Shown here piece by piece: positions 31,820 to 38,945 of a stretch of DNA of 38,945 nt. The notes beneath the pieces are model-generated. The model was not told the DNA's origin. It did not search any database and saw only the letters and a program-made list of their open reading frames with translations. The first letter of the stretch is position 1. Every line of letters begins with the position of its first letter. This stretch comes from Tolypothrix sp. PCC 7910 (GTDB lineage Bacteria; Cyanobacteriota; Cyanobacteriia; Cyanobacteriales; Nostocaceae). The stretch spans positions 1 through 38,945 of the forward strand of contig NZ_CP050444.1 of assembly GCF_011769525.1 (NCBI RefSeq). The letters are read 5' to 3'. The translations under genes and the position numbers were made by a program.

Positions 31820-33949
31820 TTACAATACACGGCGGAAATACTCGCGGTATAGTTGACAACGGGGCGTGACATGATTGTTCTGTCGCTGTACCAGTCCTAA
31901 ACTGTGTAATTTATAGATTTGCATGGAATCTAATTCCACCCCCATAGTTGAATTCACTACTTGTTTCAAAGCTTGTACTAAATCCGGTGCAGAACGCAAA
32001 ATCTCTAATAGATAACGCAGGTGATTGCTATAAATCCCAGCTTCTGTTGTTGCCGACTCTAATAAATCTTTGAAGGTTGTTTTCCCCGTCGCCACATCAT
32101 ACATCGCCAACCGTAACAGATAGGGATGTCCTCCTACCATTGTTCTTAATTCTGCTAGTAGACTATCCTGGGAATTAATGCCATGTTTTGTGGCTAAATC
32201 TTTTACCTGCTGCTGATTAAACTCCTCTAATTCCACAGGTACTCCCGCATTAAAGGGTGATTGATGGTAATCCAAGGGGATATAAACTTCTGTAGAATGA
32301 GCTAACACCAACCGCAGTTGTTTCCAAACTTCCGTATCCTTCCCTTTTTCATGCCAAGAACGCAGCATTCCGAAGAAATCTGACACTACTTCACTATAGG
32401 GAAATAATCTATCTACTTCATCTAATACTAAAACTAAAGGAGAATTTATTTGATTTAATATATACTTTTTTAAATAAGCCGTACAGTTATCGTTACTACC
32501 TAAAAACTTCGTATTCCAAGCATTATCTACTTGATTATCAAGGTCAAGCTCCAAGGAAACTTTACTACAGAACCAGCGGAGAAAATTATCTAAATTGGTA
32601 ATTACTTGTTTATTTACACCACCCAAATCCAAATACACCCTTTGATAATTCTGCTTGACTCCCTGAGCAATAATCCGCCTCAGCAAAGAAGTTTTACCCA
32701 TTAACTTTGGTGCTTTAATCCTCATTAAGGAAGCAGACTGTAAGAGTGTTTGGTAACAAAGAGACTCAATCCCATCCCGTTCAAGATAAAAAGGGGAATC
32801 AAGGGGTACAGAACCATCGGGATATTCCAATGACTGCATAGAAACATGATTAATTCTAGGTTCGTTACTCAGTGATTGGGGGTCTAAAAGTTTTTTTGGG
32901 ATCACATCCAAGATAATTCCATCAGATGCTCGCATATAAAGTACTGGCGTAGCAAAATCGCGCCTATCAAGTCCCACTTCCATAGAAATAGCATTGCGGG
33001 TTGATTGAATAGCAGCATCTACAGGGTAGCCTAATGCTAGGGTACGGTAAAATTCATCTGCAAACAGCTTGGCTGTAGCATCAAGTATAGAATATTGCAT
33101 GGCGACTACTGCGGGTATTCCCCGACGCACCAAATTTGGTGCAGTACCTGCAAATACTTGGTTTGCAGATACCGTTGCACCTTGACAAGAATTGAGAATA
33201 ACTAACCCTAAGTTATTGTCGCCTAAAAAGAAATTGGCAAACCTTTCATCATCTAATAAATTAGCTGTGCCATCTCCATCTACAAGAGCAATGTAGCCTT
33301 TATTATCCTTAAAATTCCCGTGTCCGATAAAATGGAACACATTATGAGGCTTCTCTCGAAGCTTTTGATTAATGTTGCGGATAGTAGCTTCTTGTAATAC
33401 ATCTAACTCTATATCGCCTGCTTCTATGTGTTTACTCAGTGCTTCGCGGATTAACTGTTCTTCCCCAGCAACATCCAATTTTGCTAAATTAGTAGGACTC
33501 GAAATGACTAGCAGGACTTTGAGGGGTAAACTAGCAGCTTTAATATCCCGTTTTTGCAGGGGAACATCAATATAGCGAGAGAGTACGGTTTGAGTGTTGT
33601 TCCCTAGAAAAGTGTTAGTTTGTTTATCGTAGAGAAATTCCCAAGGAAGAGCAGCTAATTCAGGGGACTCAAAGATTAAGCGCAAGCGGACACTGTGATT
33701 ATTTGCTTGTGCCCCTGCTATCGTAGCTTGAAATCGAGCATTAATTTGGTTGGGGAAAAGTGCTTGGTATAGTTCGTAACCCAGTCCTTTGAGCAACTCA
33801 CCATCTTTTACCTGATGGTCAATCAATCTTAATGTTTGCTTAGTTCTGTCCATATCCAGGCTTAATTCACCGGAAACCTCGCCTTGAGAGGAGGAAGCGC
33901 GAATCCTTTGATTCTCGTTAACTAATATTTGAAAATCCTGATAATTCAT
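31820..33949 (-). CDS. CHAT-domain protease fused to an AAA_35-like ATPase (module B)
   Basis: 709 residues. The N-terminal 350 residues contain a CHAT domain with an LPWEFLYD motif, histidine motif FHFIGHG (His210) and cysteine motif LNSCQGAT (Cys255), both intact. Residues 375-709 are an AAA-like NTPase: SPFYLERDGIE start, Walker A KLMGKTSL (415-422), Walker B LVLVLDEVDRL (510-511 acid pair), GGHPYLLRL. This resembles cyanobacterial CHAT-ATPases in which nucleotide-dependent assembly would switch on the protease. The partner downstream shares a related ATPase domain, so the two could co-assemble and join CHAT to GUN4; inference. Confidence 0.85.
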   Translation of the reverse strand: MNYQDFQILVNENQRIRASSSQGEVSGELSLDMDRTKQTLRLIDHQVKDGELLKGLGYELYQALFPNQINARFQATIAGAQANNHSVRLRLIFESPELAALPWEFLYDKQTNTFLGNNTQTVLSRYIDVPLQKRDIKAASLPLKVLLVISSPTNLAKLDVAGEEQLIREALSKHIEAGDIELDVLQEATIRNINQKLREKPHNVFHFIGHGNFKDNKGYIALVDGDGTANLLDDERFANFFLGDNNLGLVILNSCQGATVSANQVFAGTAPNLVRRGIPAVVAMQYSILDATAKLFADEFYRTLALGYPVDAAIQSTRNAISMEVGLDRRDFATPVLYMRASDGIILDVIPKKLLDPQSLSNEPRINHVSMQSLEYPDGSVPLDSPFYLERDGIESLCYQTLLQSASLMRIKAPKLMGKTSLLRRIIAQGVKQNYQRVYLDLGGVNKQVITNLDNFLRWFCSKVSLELDLDNQVDNAWNTKFLGSNDNCTAYLKKYILNQINSPLVLVLDEVDRLFPYSEVVSDFFGMLRSWHEKGKDTEVWKQLRLVLAHSTEVYIPLDYHQSPFNAGVPVELEEFNQQQVKDLATKHGINSQDSLLAELRTMVGGHPYLLRLAMYDVATGKTTFKDLLESATTEAGIYSNHLRYLLEILRSAPDLVQALKQVVNSTMGVELDSMQIYKLHSLGLVQRQNNHVTPRCQLYREYFRRVL

Positions 33950-34042
33950 TATCGCAATAAATATTCAAGACAATTATTAGATAGTAAGTGGTTGCGTGTA
34001 GCGCTCTATAAACAAAAGAAATCTCTAACTTTTCAGACTTTT

Positions 34043-35101
34043 TCAAAACAGGTCAGCCAGTGTATCAGTAATAGTAGCTTGAAACTCCTGTTTTTTGCGG
34101 TTATCGTCATACTTCAGCACAGTATTAATATTCGCGTGCCTGCTAAACTTCTGCACCTTTTGGTAATCACCCTCAAACACCTCTGTAGCTTTAGTAATCG
34201 CACTATGCCGAATCCGGTGCGGCGACATCTTCTTAGGAATACCAGCTTCTTGTGCCAAAGTATCCACCAACTTGCGAATAAATTCCCCAGTCAACCGCTT
34301 CCCCTTATAATGTTCCACCAGGGCCACAAACAAAGGCTCATTTAATTTAGCTTTAGTCCGCCTGCTAGCAATCAACCAATCAGTAATCGCTGCTATAGTT
34401 TTGCGACTGAGTTTAATAGTTTCCTTTTGCGTCCCCCGTCCCTTACCCAAAATAGAAATTGTGCCCCCACTGGCGTTAAAATCGCCGATATTCATCTGGC
34501 AGATTTCATTGCGCCGCAGGGCATTGTCCCACAACAACCGCATAATGGCATAATCCCGCTTCCCGGTAACAGTGCTAGTATCAATCAGCTGCATCATGCT
34601 GGCGATCGCCTCCGGTGCTACACCGCTGGTATCCCGATAAGCCTTAACTTTTTCCGCCCCCACATCGTCCAGCACAAAATTACACACCCCCAACACTCTC
34701 CCCACCTGCACCAGCGACTTAATTGCCGATAACCGCCGGTTCACCGTCGCCTCCGACAGTCCTTTATTCATCAAGCTTTCTTTATACTGACTGACAATAT
34801 TAATTGCTTGGACTTGCTCCAACTTGAGAAACTGTGCTACCACAGAAGGCGTAGGCGGTTGATGGGCCACATAATCAAAAAAATCCCGTAAATCCCTAGC
34901 ATAAGCTCTTTGAGTATTAGGCGATCGCTTCCCCAATAACAACCGCGCCATCACATCCGGTGCTGTGGATAACGTCGCCGAGTCCAACGGCACAAGCGTG
35001 TTGTTTCCCCTGAGTATTTCCCCTTCTACAGTGGTAGATGTATCCATAGCCTCCACGGACTGAGTACAGTTGCCAAAAACTCCATTATCGCAACTGTGCA
35101 T
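34043..35101 (-). CDS. Tyrosine recombinase / phage integrase family
   Basis: 352 residues from ATG at 35101, chosen because GAGGTG is a few bases upstream; a TTG twelve codons earlier would lie inside repeat B. N-terminal core-binding (SAM-like) domain (SPNTQRAYARDLRDFFDYV, LSEATVNRRLSAIKSL), then the catalytic domain with ALRRNEI (Arg196), GKGR (Lys220), HRIRHSAIT (His295, Arg298), SRHANI (His322) and LKYDD (Tyr331). All key residues are present. Such enzymes resolve plasmid dimers or integrate elements. The 80-base repeat copy immediately upstream is its likely site or operator. Confidence 0.85.
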   Translation of the reverse strand: MHSCDNGVFGNCTQSVEAMDTSTTVEGEILRGNNTLVPLDSATLSTAPDVMARLLLGKRSPNTQRAYARDLRDFFDYVAHQPPTPSVVAQFLKLEQVQAINIVSQYKESLMNKGLSEATVNRRLSAIKSLVQVGRVLGVCNFVLDDVGAEKVKAYRDTSGVAPEAIASMMQLIDTSTVTGKRDYAIMRLLWDNALRRNEICQMNIGDFNASGGTISILGKGRGTQKETIKLSRKTIAAITDWLIASRRTKAKLNEPLFVALVEHYKGKRLTGEFIRKLVDTLAQEAGIPKKMSPHRIRHSAITKATEVFEGDYQKVQKFSRHANINTVLKYDDNRKKQEFQATITDTLADLF

Positions 35102-35105
35102 TGTC

Positions 35106-35185
35106 ACCTCAACCCATGTCAATACCAGACTAGACAATCATGTAAATAGGGTTCATCACACCAAATATTTTATCTAGGTCAAGTT
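35106..35185. repeat. Repeat B: recombinase-proximal copy
   Basis: Matches repeat A (17561-17640) at about 64 of 80 bases without gaps, same orientation. CTAGAC (35130-35135) and ATCTAG (35172-35177) keep the same 48-base span as in A, but the inner pair is not symmetric. It begins just upstream of the recombinase start. Confidence 0.55.
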
Positions 35186-35300
35186 CCTGTTGCTATCAAG
35201 CGCGTGATATCAATGCTGCCCAGCAGTGCCAGTTCCAGATTTTCACACTCAGCCGTCTGTACCAATGTCTACACAGCAGTCTATACCGAAACCCAAAACT

Positions 35301-35546
35301 TTACTCTGTACGATCCTCTTGTTCTGTTTGGGTTTGAGAATTTACCACCTCTGTTGTGATTTCCTCAACGGATAAATCAACTGCCTCTGCCACTTTGGAA
35401 ATGCTGTAGCCCATGTTCAAAAGGCGTGCTGCTGCTTTTAATTTGGTTTGACGCTCCAAGTCTTTGTAGATTCGTGTTTCTTCAATGTTCAGTCCGTTCA
35501 GTAAGAGCATAGCAACCAAATCCTCTCTACTCAAAGTTTTACCCAT
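35301..35546 (-). CDS. Free-standing C-terminal Rpn/PD-(D/E)XK-type helix-turn-helix fragment
   Basis: 81 residues. The segment ERQTKLKAAARLLNMGYS followed by ISKVAEAVDLSVEEI matches the C-terminal tail of Rpn-type recombination-promoting nucleases and related PD-(D/E)XK proteins, where it is a helix-turn-helix-like tail. The nuclease part is absent. It may be a truncated gene or an independent small DNA-binding protein. It lies between the recombinase and a palindromic repeat element. Its start at 35546 has no clear ribosome-binding site. Confidence 0.5.
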   Translation of the reverse strand: MGKTLSREDLVAMLLLNGLNIEETRIYKDLERQTKLKAAARLLNMGYSISKVAEAVDLSVEEITTEVVNSQTQTEQEDRTE

Positions 35547-35662
35547 TGTCCATGACGTGATACAGCTTGCGTCTACGCTTTCTTCTATACCAAGGGTTGT
35601 TAAATCCTTGTTATCAGTGATATCAAAATAACTTCAACCACATCAACTCGTGAAGCCCGACG

Positions 35663-35786
35663 AACTGGGAGACGCTTCGCTTAGAGCGGGTGGTGTGGGG
35701 GACGGGCAATAATTTACTCGTAGAGTGGCCAAAACTTAGCAGCCCGCCCCCCACACTCCGCTGCGCCACCCGCTCTACTCCCAGTT
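35663..35786. repeat. Long imperfect palindrome, intergenic repeat element
   Basis: Arms 35663-35706 and 35742-35786 match in three blocks: AACTGGGAG, TAGAGCGGGTGG and TGTGGGGG-x-CGGGC, with ten-base unpaired inserts (ACGCTTCGCT on one side, CGCAGCGGAG reverse on the other). The loop is about 35 bases. A very stable hairpin. GCTTCGCT-like inserts resemble those in the oriT candidate near 13610. Confidence 0.6.
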
Positions 35787-35841
35787 CTTGAACAGTGCAA
35801 CAGGTTTTTCTCTCCAATGCTGATATTAACTAATAAAGCAT

Positions 35842-35856
35842 TGTCAAAAATTGACA
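35842..35856. promoter_or_regulatory. Operator-like palindrome upstream of the toxin-antitoxin pair
   Basis: TGTCAA-AAA-TTGACA, 60 bases before the antitoxin ATG and containing a consensus -35 hexamer. ParD-type antitoxins often bind such sites to repress their operon. Confidence 0.5.
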
Positions 35857-35915
35857 GTTATTGTTAATGATGGCAGGATCTGAAAGAGAAGCACATCACT
35901 TTTTGGTGCCGCACT

Positions 35916-36206
35916 ATGAACGTACATCTCGGCGAAACCTTAGATAAATTTGTGGCTGAACTCATCGCCAGTGGACTCTACCAGTCGCAAAGTGAGGTGA
36001 TCCGTGAAGGGCTACGGCTGCTCAAAGAGCGTGAAGATTTACGCAAACTCAAGCTTGAACAATTGCGGCGTGACATTCACTTGGGAATTGACCAGCTATC
36101 AAGAGGAGAGTTTACCACCTACACCTCATCTCAAGACCTTGCTCAAGAAATCAAGGCGACAGGACGCAAGAAACTTGCCGACTCAACAGAGAACTCTAAA
36201 GCATGA
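35916..36206 (+). CDS. parD: ParD-family antitoxin
   Basis: 96 residues. Residues 1-50 (MNVHLGETLDKFVAELIASG, YQSQSEVIREGLRLL) form the ribbon-helix-helix DNA-binding part of ParD/CC2985-type antitoxins; the rest is a charged toxin-binding tail. ParD neutralises ParE and represses the operon. Its stop (TGA) overlaps the ParE ATG. The pair would stabilise the plasmid by killing segregants. Confidence 0.85.
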   Translation: MNVHLGETLDKFVAELIASGLYQSQSEVIREGLRLLKEREDLRKLKLEQLRRDIHLGIDQLSRGEFTTYTSSQDLAQEIKATGRKKLADSTENSKA

Positions 36207-36499
36207 AGGAGCTACGAGTCACAAAAGAGGCAAAAGGCGATCTAGCTGATATTTGGTGGTACGTTGCACAAAACAATGAACCTGCCGCAGATGCCATCAT
36301 TGACAAGCTCATGCAGAAGTTTGATGAGCTGCTTGTCACTCCAGAAATAGGGAGAGCGCGTACCGAGTTAGCACCAAAGCTTCGGAGTATCCCCGTAGGA
36401 AAATACCTGATTTTTTACCGACCGATTGCAGAAGGTATTGAGATTGTGCGTGTGATTCATGGTGCCAGAGATATTGAAAGCCTTTTTGAGGAACCATGA
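36203..36499 (+). CDS. parE: ParE-family toxin
   Basis: 98 residues. Pattern of the ParE/RelE fold: VTKEAKGDLADIWWYVAQN, then FDELLVTPEIGRARTEL, then LRSIPVGKYLIFYRPI and VRVIHGARDIESLF. ParE toxins act on DNA gyrase. The ATGA overlap with ParD assures coupled synthesis. All core elements are present, so it is probably active. Confidence 0.85.
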   Translation: MKELRVTKEAKGDLADIWWYVAQNNEPAADAIIDKLMQKFDELLVTPEIGRARTELAPKLRSIPVGKYLIFYRPIAEGIEIVRVIHGARDIESLFEEP

Positions 36500-36514
36500 G
36501 AGAGTTTTCTAAAT

Positions 36515-37966
36515 TTAATCATCAAAATCAATTGGCTGACCGTTGAAATGCTTGTAAATACTTTCCGGGGTCAACCAACTAGGAATTGTCACCTTTTTAT
36601 CTACTTCTGCATCGCCATCTGAATTATTTAACCCGTTAATTACTGCCACCTTCAGAGGTGTTTTACCATCAGCAGTTTTGCGGTCAATTTGAATAGTGCC
36701 TCTGCTTCTACCCTTAGCTGTTCCATCACTGCCACCAACAGCAGTATTAGTAAAGAAATGGGCAATACAAACTAATCTTTCTTCAGCTTTTCTAGGGTCG
36801 CTCAGAGATGCTTTAACAAACTTTTTGGCAGGCTCCTTGGTAATATCTGACTCAGAATAGTTAGTAAATTCATCAACTAATAACTGTTGCGGTTGTTTAT
36901 CAGGTTGATTATTAATTCTGTCCAGCCAACGCTCGCGGGCATCATCAAAAGCTTGCCCTATATCTGACTCTGTTTGCGCTATCAACTGCGGGCTTAAATA
37001 TCTCCATGCGTTTCTTAAATTCTCCCCGGCGTGTGCATCTATCAGCTGATACAAAGGCATATCAAATAAATATTCTCTGAGCATGACAATCGATGCTGCT
37101 AGAGTAGATTTACCACTTCCCGCTTCTCCCAGCACCCAAACAGGCTTTTGATTGTCGATAACCTTCCACAGCCAACCATCCTCATGATTCTTGAGTGCTT
37201 CGATTAAATCACCTCGGAGGCGCTGGTCAGTCAATTGATGATTGTCGCTGTTTGCGATCGCTCCCTTGGTCTTCCCCTCAATCTTGCCACGCTCCTGCTC
37301 CGCTTTCGCTCTGTCCCTTAAATTCTCAGCAATAGTCTTATCCATCACAGAATGATTAACAGCACGGGCTTTTAAAAAATCCTCAAGCTGGATACGTCCC
37401 TTAGCTCGTTCGTTTTCGGCATCTGTCAATCCCAGCGCCAAGCGTTCTTCTGTATCCAGTCCTGACAGCCCATCCTTTAGACGCTCAGTATAAAGCTGGG
37501 TGGAATGCTGCTTCACTTCCCGTTTGTGCTTGTGTTGCTGCCAAATTGCATAGCCACCAGTCTTTTCTAGTTCCCTCAATTCATAATCTTTGCGCTTGAG
37601 ACGTTGCGAACGTACAAGCAAGCAACCCACAATACCCCATAGCCCCATAACACCAAGCGCACCACCCAACAACTGATGAGGGTTATCTGTGGGTAAATCA
37701 CGCACCCATTGAATTGCATCACCCTTATAAGGAATGATGCTGCCATACAGCCCGTAGCGTTGCCATTCTTCAGACAGGACAAAGCGCGGCTGGTTGCAAA
37801 AACGCTTATCCAGCTTTATTTGACTTTGTACGCCGTTGGTTGACTTTGGGCAGAACTGAATCTGTGTCAAATCATAAGGCTGGCGTGTTTGTGATGTTGC
37901 AAGCCCGATGATTGCAGCTACACCACACACACCAGCCAGGGCTAACTCGACAACACCTTGTTTCAT
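36515..37966 (-). CDS. Membrane-anchored P-loop ATPase (FtsK/TraD/HerA-like), last gene of the unknown operon
   Basis: 483 residues from ATG at 37966, four bases after the previous stop; a longer start at 38032 would overlap that gene. Two hydrophobic segments (about 6-23 and 98-118), a charged coiled-coil region (130-235), then an ATPase: Walker A GEAGSGKS (280-287), Walker B LLLVDEFTNY-like (Asp365, Glu366). The post-Walker B region (CIAHFFTNTAVGG) fits sensor motifs of DNA-pumping ATPases. It is not VirD4-like enough to call a coupling protein and the plasmid has one elsewhere. Role in DNA transport, segregation or an envelope machine is open. Confidence 0.65.
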   Translation of the reverse strand: MKQGVVELALAGVCGVAAIIGLATSQTRQPYDLTQIQFCPKSTNGVQSQIKLDKRFCNQPRFVLSEEWQRYGLYGSIIPYKGDAIQWVRDLPTDNPHQLLGGALGVMGLWGIVGCLLVRSQRLKRKDYELRELEKTGGYAIWQQHKHKREVKQHSTQLYTERLKDGLSGLDTEERLALGLTDAENERAKGRIQLEDFLKARAVNHSVMDKTIAENLRDRAKAEQERGKIEGKTKGAIANSDNHQLTDQRLRGDLIEALKNHEDGWLWKVIDNQKPVWVLGEAGSGKSTLAASIVMLREYLFDMPLYQLIDAHAGENLRNAWRYLSPQLIAQTESDIGQAFDDARERWLDRINNQPDKQPQQLLVDEFTNYSESDITKEPAKKFVKASLSDPRKAEERLVCIAHFFTNTAVGGSDGTAKGRSRGTIQIDRKTADGKTPLKVAVINGLNNSDGDAEVDKKVTIPSWLTPESIYKHFNGQPIDFDD

Positions 37967-37970
37967 TGTT

Positions 37971-38576
37971 TCATTCCCGCCCCTTAAAAATAATTGCAAT
38001 AGAACCAATGAATAAAGCCAAGGCAACTGCAATACTTACCCAAGGGTCTGATTGTGGATTTTGTTTTTCAATGGTTTGGATGTCTTGGTTAATCTGGCTG
38101 ACTGTTTCTTTAGTTAAATGCTCAAAATATTGATAGTCTTTGACTGCTAACCAAGTTGTCACACCTGCACAGACTAAGCCAGCAGCAGTTTTAAAGATAT
38201 TTTGCATATTATCTACCTCTAGCCCATCACTGTTGTAATTAACTCTCAAGCCCGTCAGCCCAGCCAAAGAGCCAACACTGCATATAGAAAACGAGAGCGA
38301 AATTGCTAACCAGAAGTTAACACCACCGCCAGTTATTAATAGATATTTAGCTACAAAGAAGCCTGTAGAATTTAGCGACCAGCCAACAAAAAATCGAGTC
38401 AATTTTTCAGTGGTTTTGATAATATCTTGGCGGTGCTGCTTGCGGGATTCCAGGTGTTCTATTAAGTCTTTTGGTAGTGGAGTGTCTGGAGCGATTTCGC
38501 TTACTAATTCCTCTTGCTCATCATCTATTTCGTATGTCATGTTTGTATCGAAGTAGTTCTCAAACCCGTCAGCCAT
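37971..38576 (-). CDS. Multi-pass membrane protein of the unknown operon
   Basis: 201 residues. An acidic N-terminus (YEIDDEQEELVSEIAPD) precedes hydrophobic segments at about 64-82, 89-111, 126-146 and 180-196, so three or four membrane spans. No family recognised. Its stop is four bases before the ATPase start at 37966, arguing that the two proteins are made together. It follows the junction-spanning gene by 28 bases with a small GGGTTT/AAACCC inverted repeat between. Confidence 0.6.
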   Translation of the reverse strand: MADGFENYFDTNMTYEIDDEQEELVSEIAPDTPLPKDLIEHLESRKQHRQDIIKTTEKLTRFFVGWSLNSTGFFVAKYLLITGGGVNFWLAISLSFSICSVGSLAGLTGLRVNYNSDGLEVDNMQNIFKTAAGLVCAGVTTWLAVKDYQYFEHLTKETVSQINQDIQTIEKQNPQSDPWVSIAVALALFIGSIAIIFKGRE

Positions 38577-38604
38577 CGCCTCAAGTTACTGACGGGTTTA
38601 GTTA

Positions 38605-38945
38605 TTAAAACCCTAATAAGGCTTCTTTGATTTTCTGGACAATCGAGCGTCCTGCATACTGTTTTTTCGGCTTAAAATCATCACGAGCGTTATCACCCAT
38701 TTCTAGGTAATACTTGCCCAGTTCTCTATCATGTTGCAGGTCAATTGTTTGTTGTCTAATATCGGTTTGTAATTCGGTCTGCAACATCTTATATTCGCCA
38801 TCTACCTGCATCATATGTTTATCCACCCACGACTTTAATCTGATGTGGTCTGTTGCTTGCTGATGACGCAGCGCTTCTTTATCCTGGGATGAAGCGAAAT
38901 CAAGCTTCATCTCTTCAAGGATATTGGCTAGATGAGTGTCAGCTA
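38605..38945 (-). CDS. C-terminal part of the junction-spanning helical protein
   Basis: The frame is open to the right edge beyond the internal ATG at 38910; the eleven codons 38911-38943 encode ADTHLANILEE. Continuing at position 1 gives the frame 301 to 1, so the gene is 642 bases in all. The C-terminal half is highly charged and helical (HIRLKSWVDKHMMQVDGEY, then ELGKYYLEMGDNARDDF), ending in a basic QKIKEALLGF amphipathic helix. No family recognised. It precedes the membrane protein 37971-38576 in the leftward operon. Confidence 0.65.
   Translation of the reverse strand, partial: ADTHLANILEEMKLDFASSQDKEALRHQQATDHIRLKSWVDKHMMQVDGEYKMLQTELQTDIRQQTIDLQHDRELGKYYLEMGDNARDDFKPKKQYAGRSIVQKIKEALLGF

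Noticed and set aside
35623-35817. Leftward 64-codon frame
   Set aside because: It overlies the palindromic repeat element and has no gene-like features.
36515-37966. Second coupling protein (VirD4)
   Set aside because: Walker motifs are present but the flanking pattern differs from the clear VirD4-like protein at 15360; left as an unclassified ATPase.

Overview
The window looks like a complete or near-complete plasmid of about 38.9 kb from a filamentous cyanobacterium (Nostoc/Anabaena-like). Evidence for the host: several HIP1 octamers (GCGATCGC), a heptanucleotide STRR-type repeat (GGCAGAC/GGCAGAG), GUN4 domains, and CHAT, AAA_35-like and DUF4384-like proteins typical of that group. The leftward reading frame that runs off position 1 continues in frame, with no stop, at position 38945, so the sequence probably closes into a circle with one 213-residue gene across the junction. 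No rRNA, tRNA or CRISPR array was seen.

Backbone, left and right ends (about 36.5 kb through the junction to 1.75 kb): a leftward operon of eight mostly unrecognised genes with small coiled-coil and membrane proteins, ending in a membrane-anchored P-loop ATPase. Next (2.1-6.7 kb): two small leftward genes, then a divergent rightward set with a ribbon-helix-helix protein, two small hypothetical proteins, a leader with nested inverted repeats, and a large TOPRIM/SF3-helicase replication protein. The 3' end of that gene carries iteron-like decamers on both strands, which makes it the best origin candidate.

Mobilisation block (11.2-17.5 kb): leftward TraK-like and TraL-like genes plus a membrane coiled-coil protein with a possible nested gene; rightward MobC-like, relaxase and VirD4-like coupling protein genes; and an oriT-like divergent gap. 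No type IV secretion channel is visible, so the plasmid is probably mobilisable rather than self-transmissible.

Accessory content: two independent pairs of a CHAT-protease protein with a GUN4-domain protein. Module A (8.8-10.9 kb) has CHAT and GUN4 proteins sharing the same small adaptor domain. Module B (29.3-33.9 kb) has a CHAT-ATPase next to an ATPase-TM-TPR-GUN4 protein. A third pair (19.2-21.4 kb) couples a conflict-type N-terminal domain/DUF4384-like protein to an HExxH metallopeptidase. Near module A is a membrane protein with a PstS-like domain and an OmpA-like domain. These suggest stress-sensing or defence systems in which a tetrapyrrole-binding-type domain is tied to a protease; that function is inference. 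Other cargo: HAD phosphatase, Nudix-like protein, a Tat-signal protein, and a ParD/ParE toxin-antitoxin pair.

Maintenance and mobility: a ParA gene with a partner whose coding sequence is a 141-bp tandem repeat packed with ACTTGT/ACAAGT motifs, and a tyrosine recombinase whose upstream region is repeated (80 bp, about 80% identical, same orientation) 17.5 kb away. The two repeats bracket the 17.6-35.1 kb accessory segment, so it may be an integrated or excisable unit. A 1.7-kb gene-free stretch (17.5-19.2 kb) holds one repeat, two Zur-like boxes and a 773-bp element with 50-bp terminal inverted repeats.
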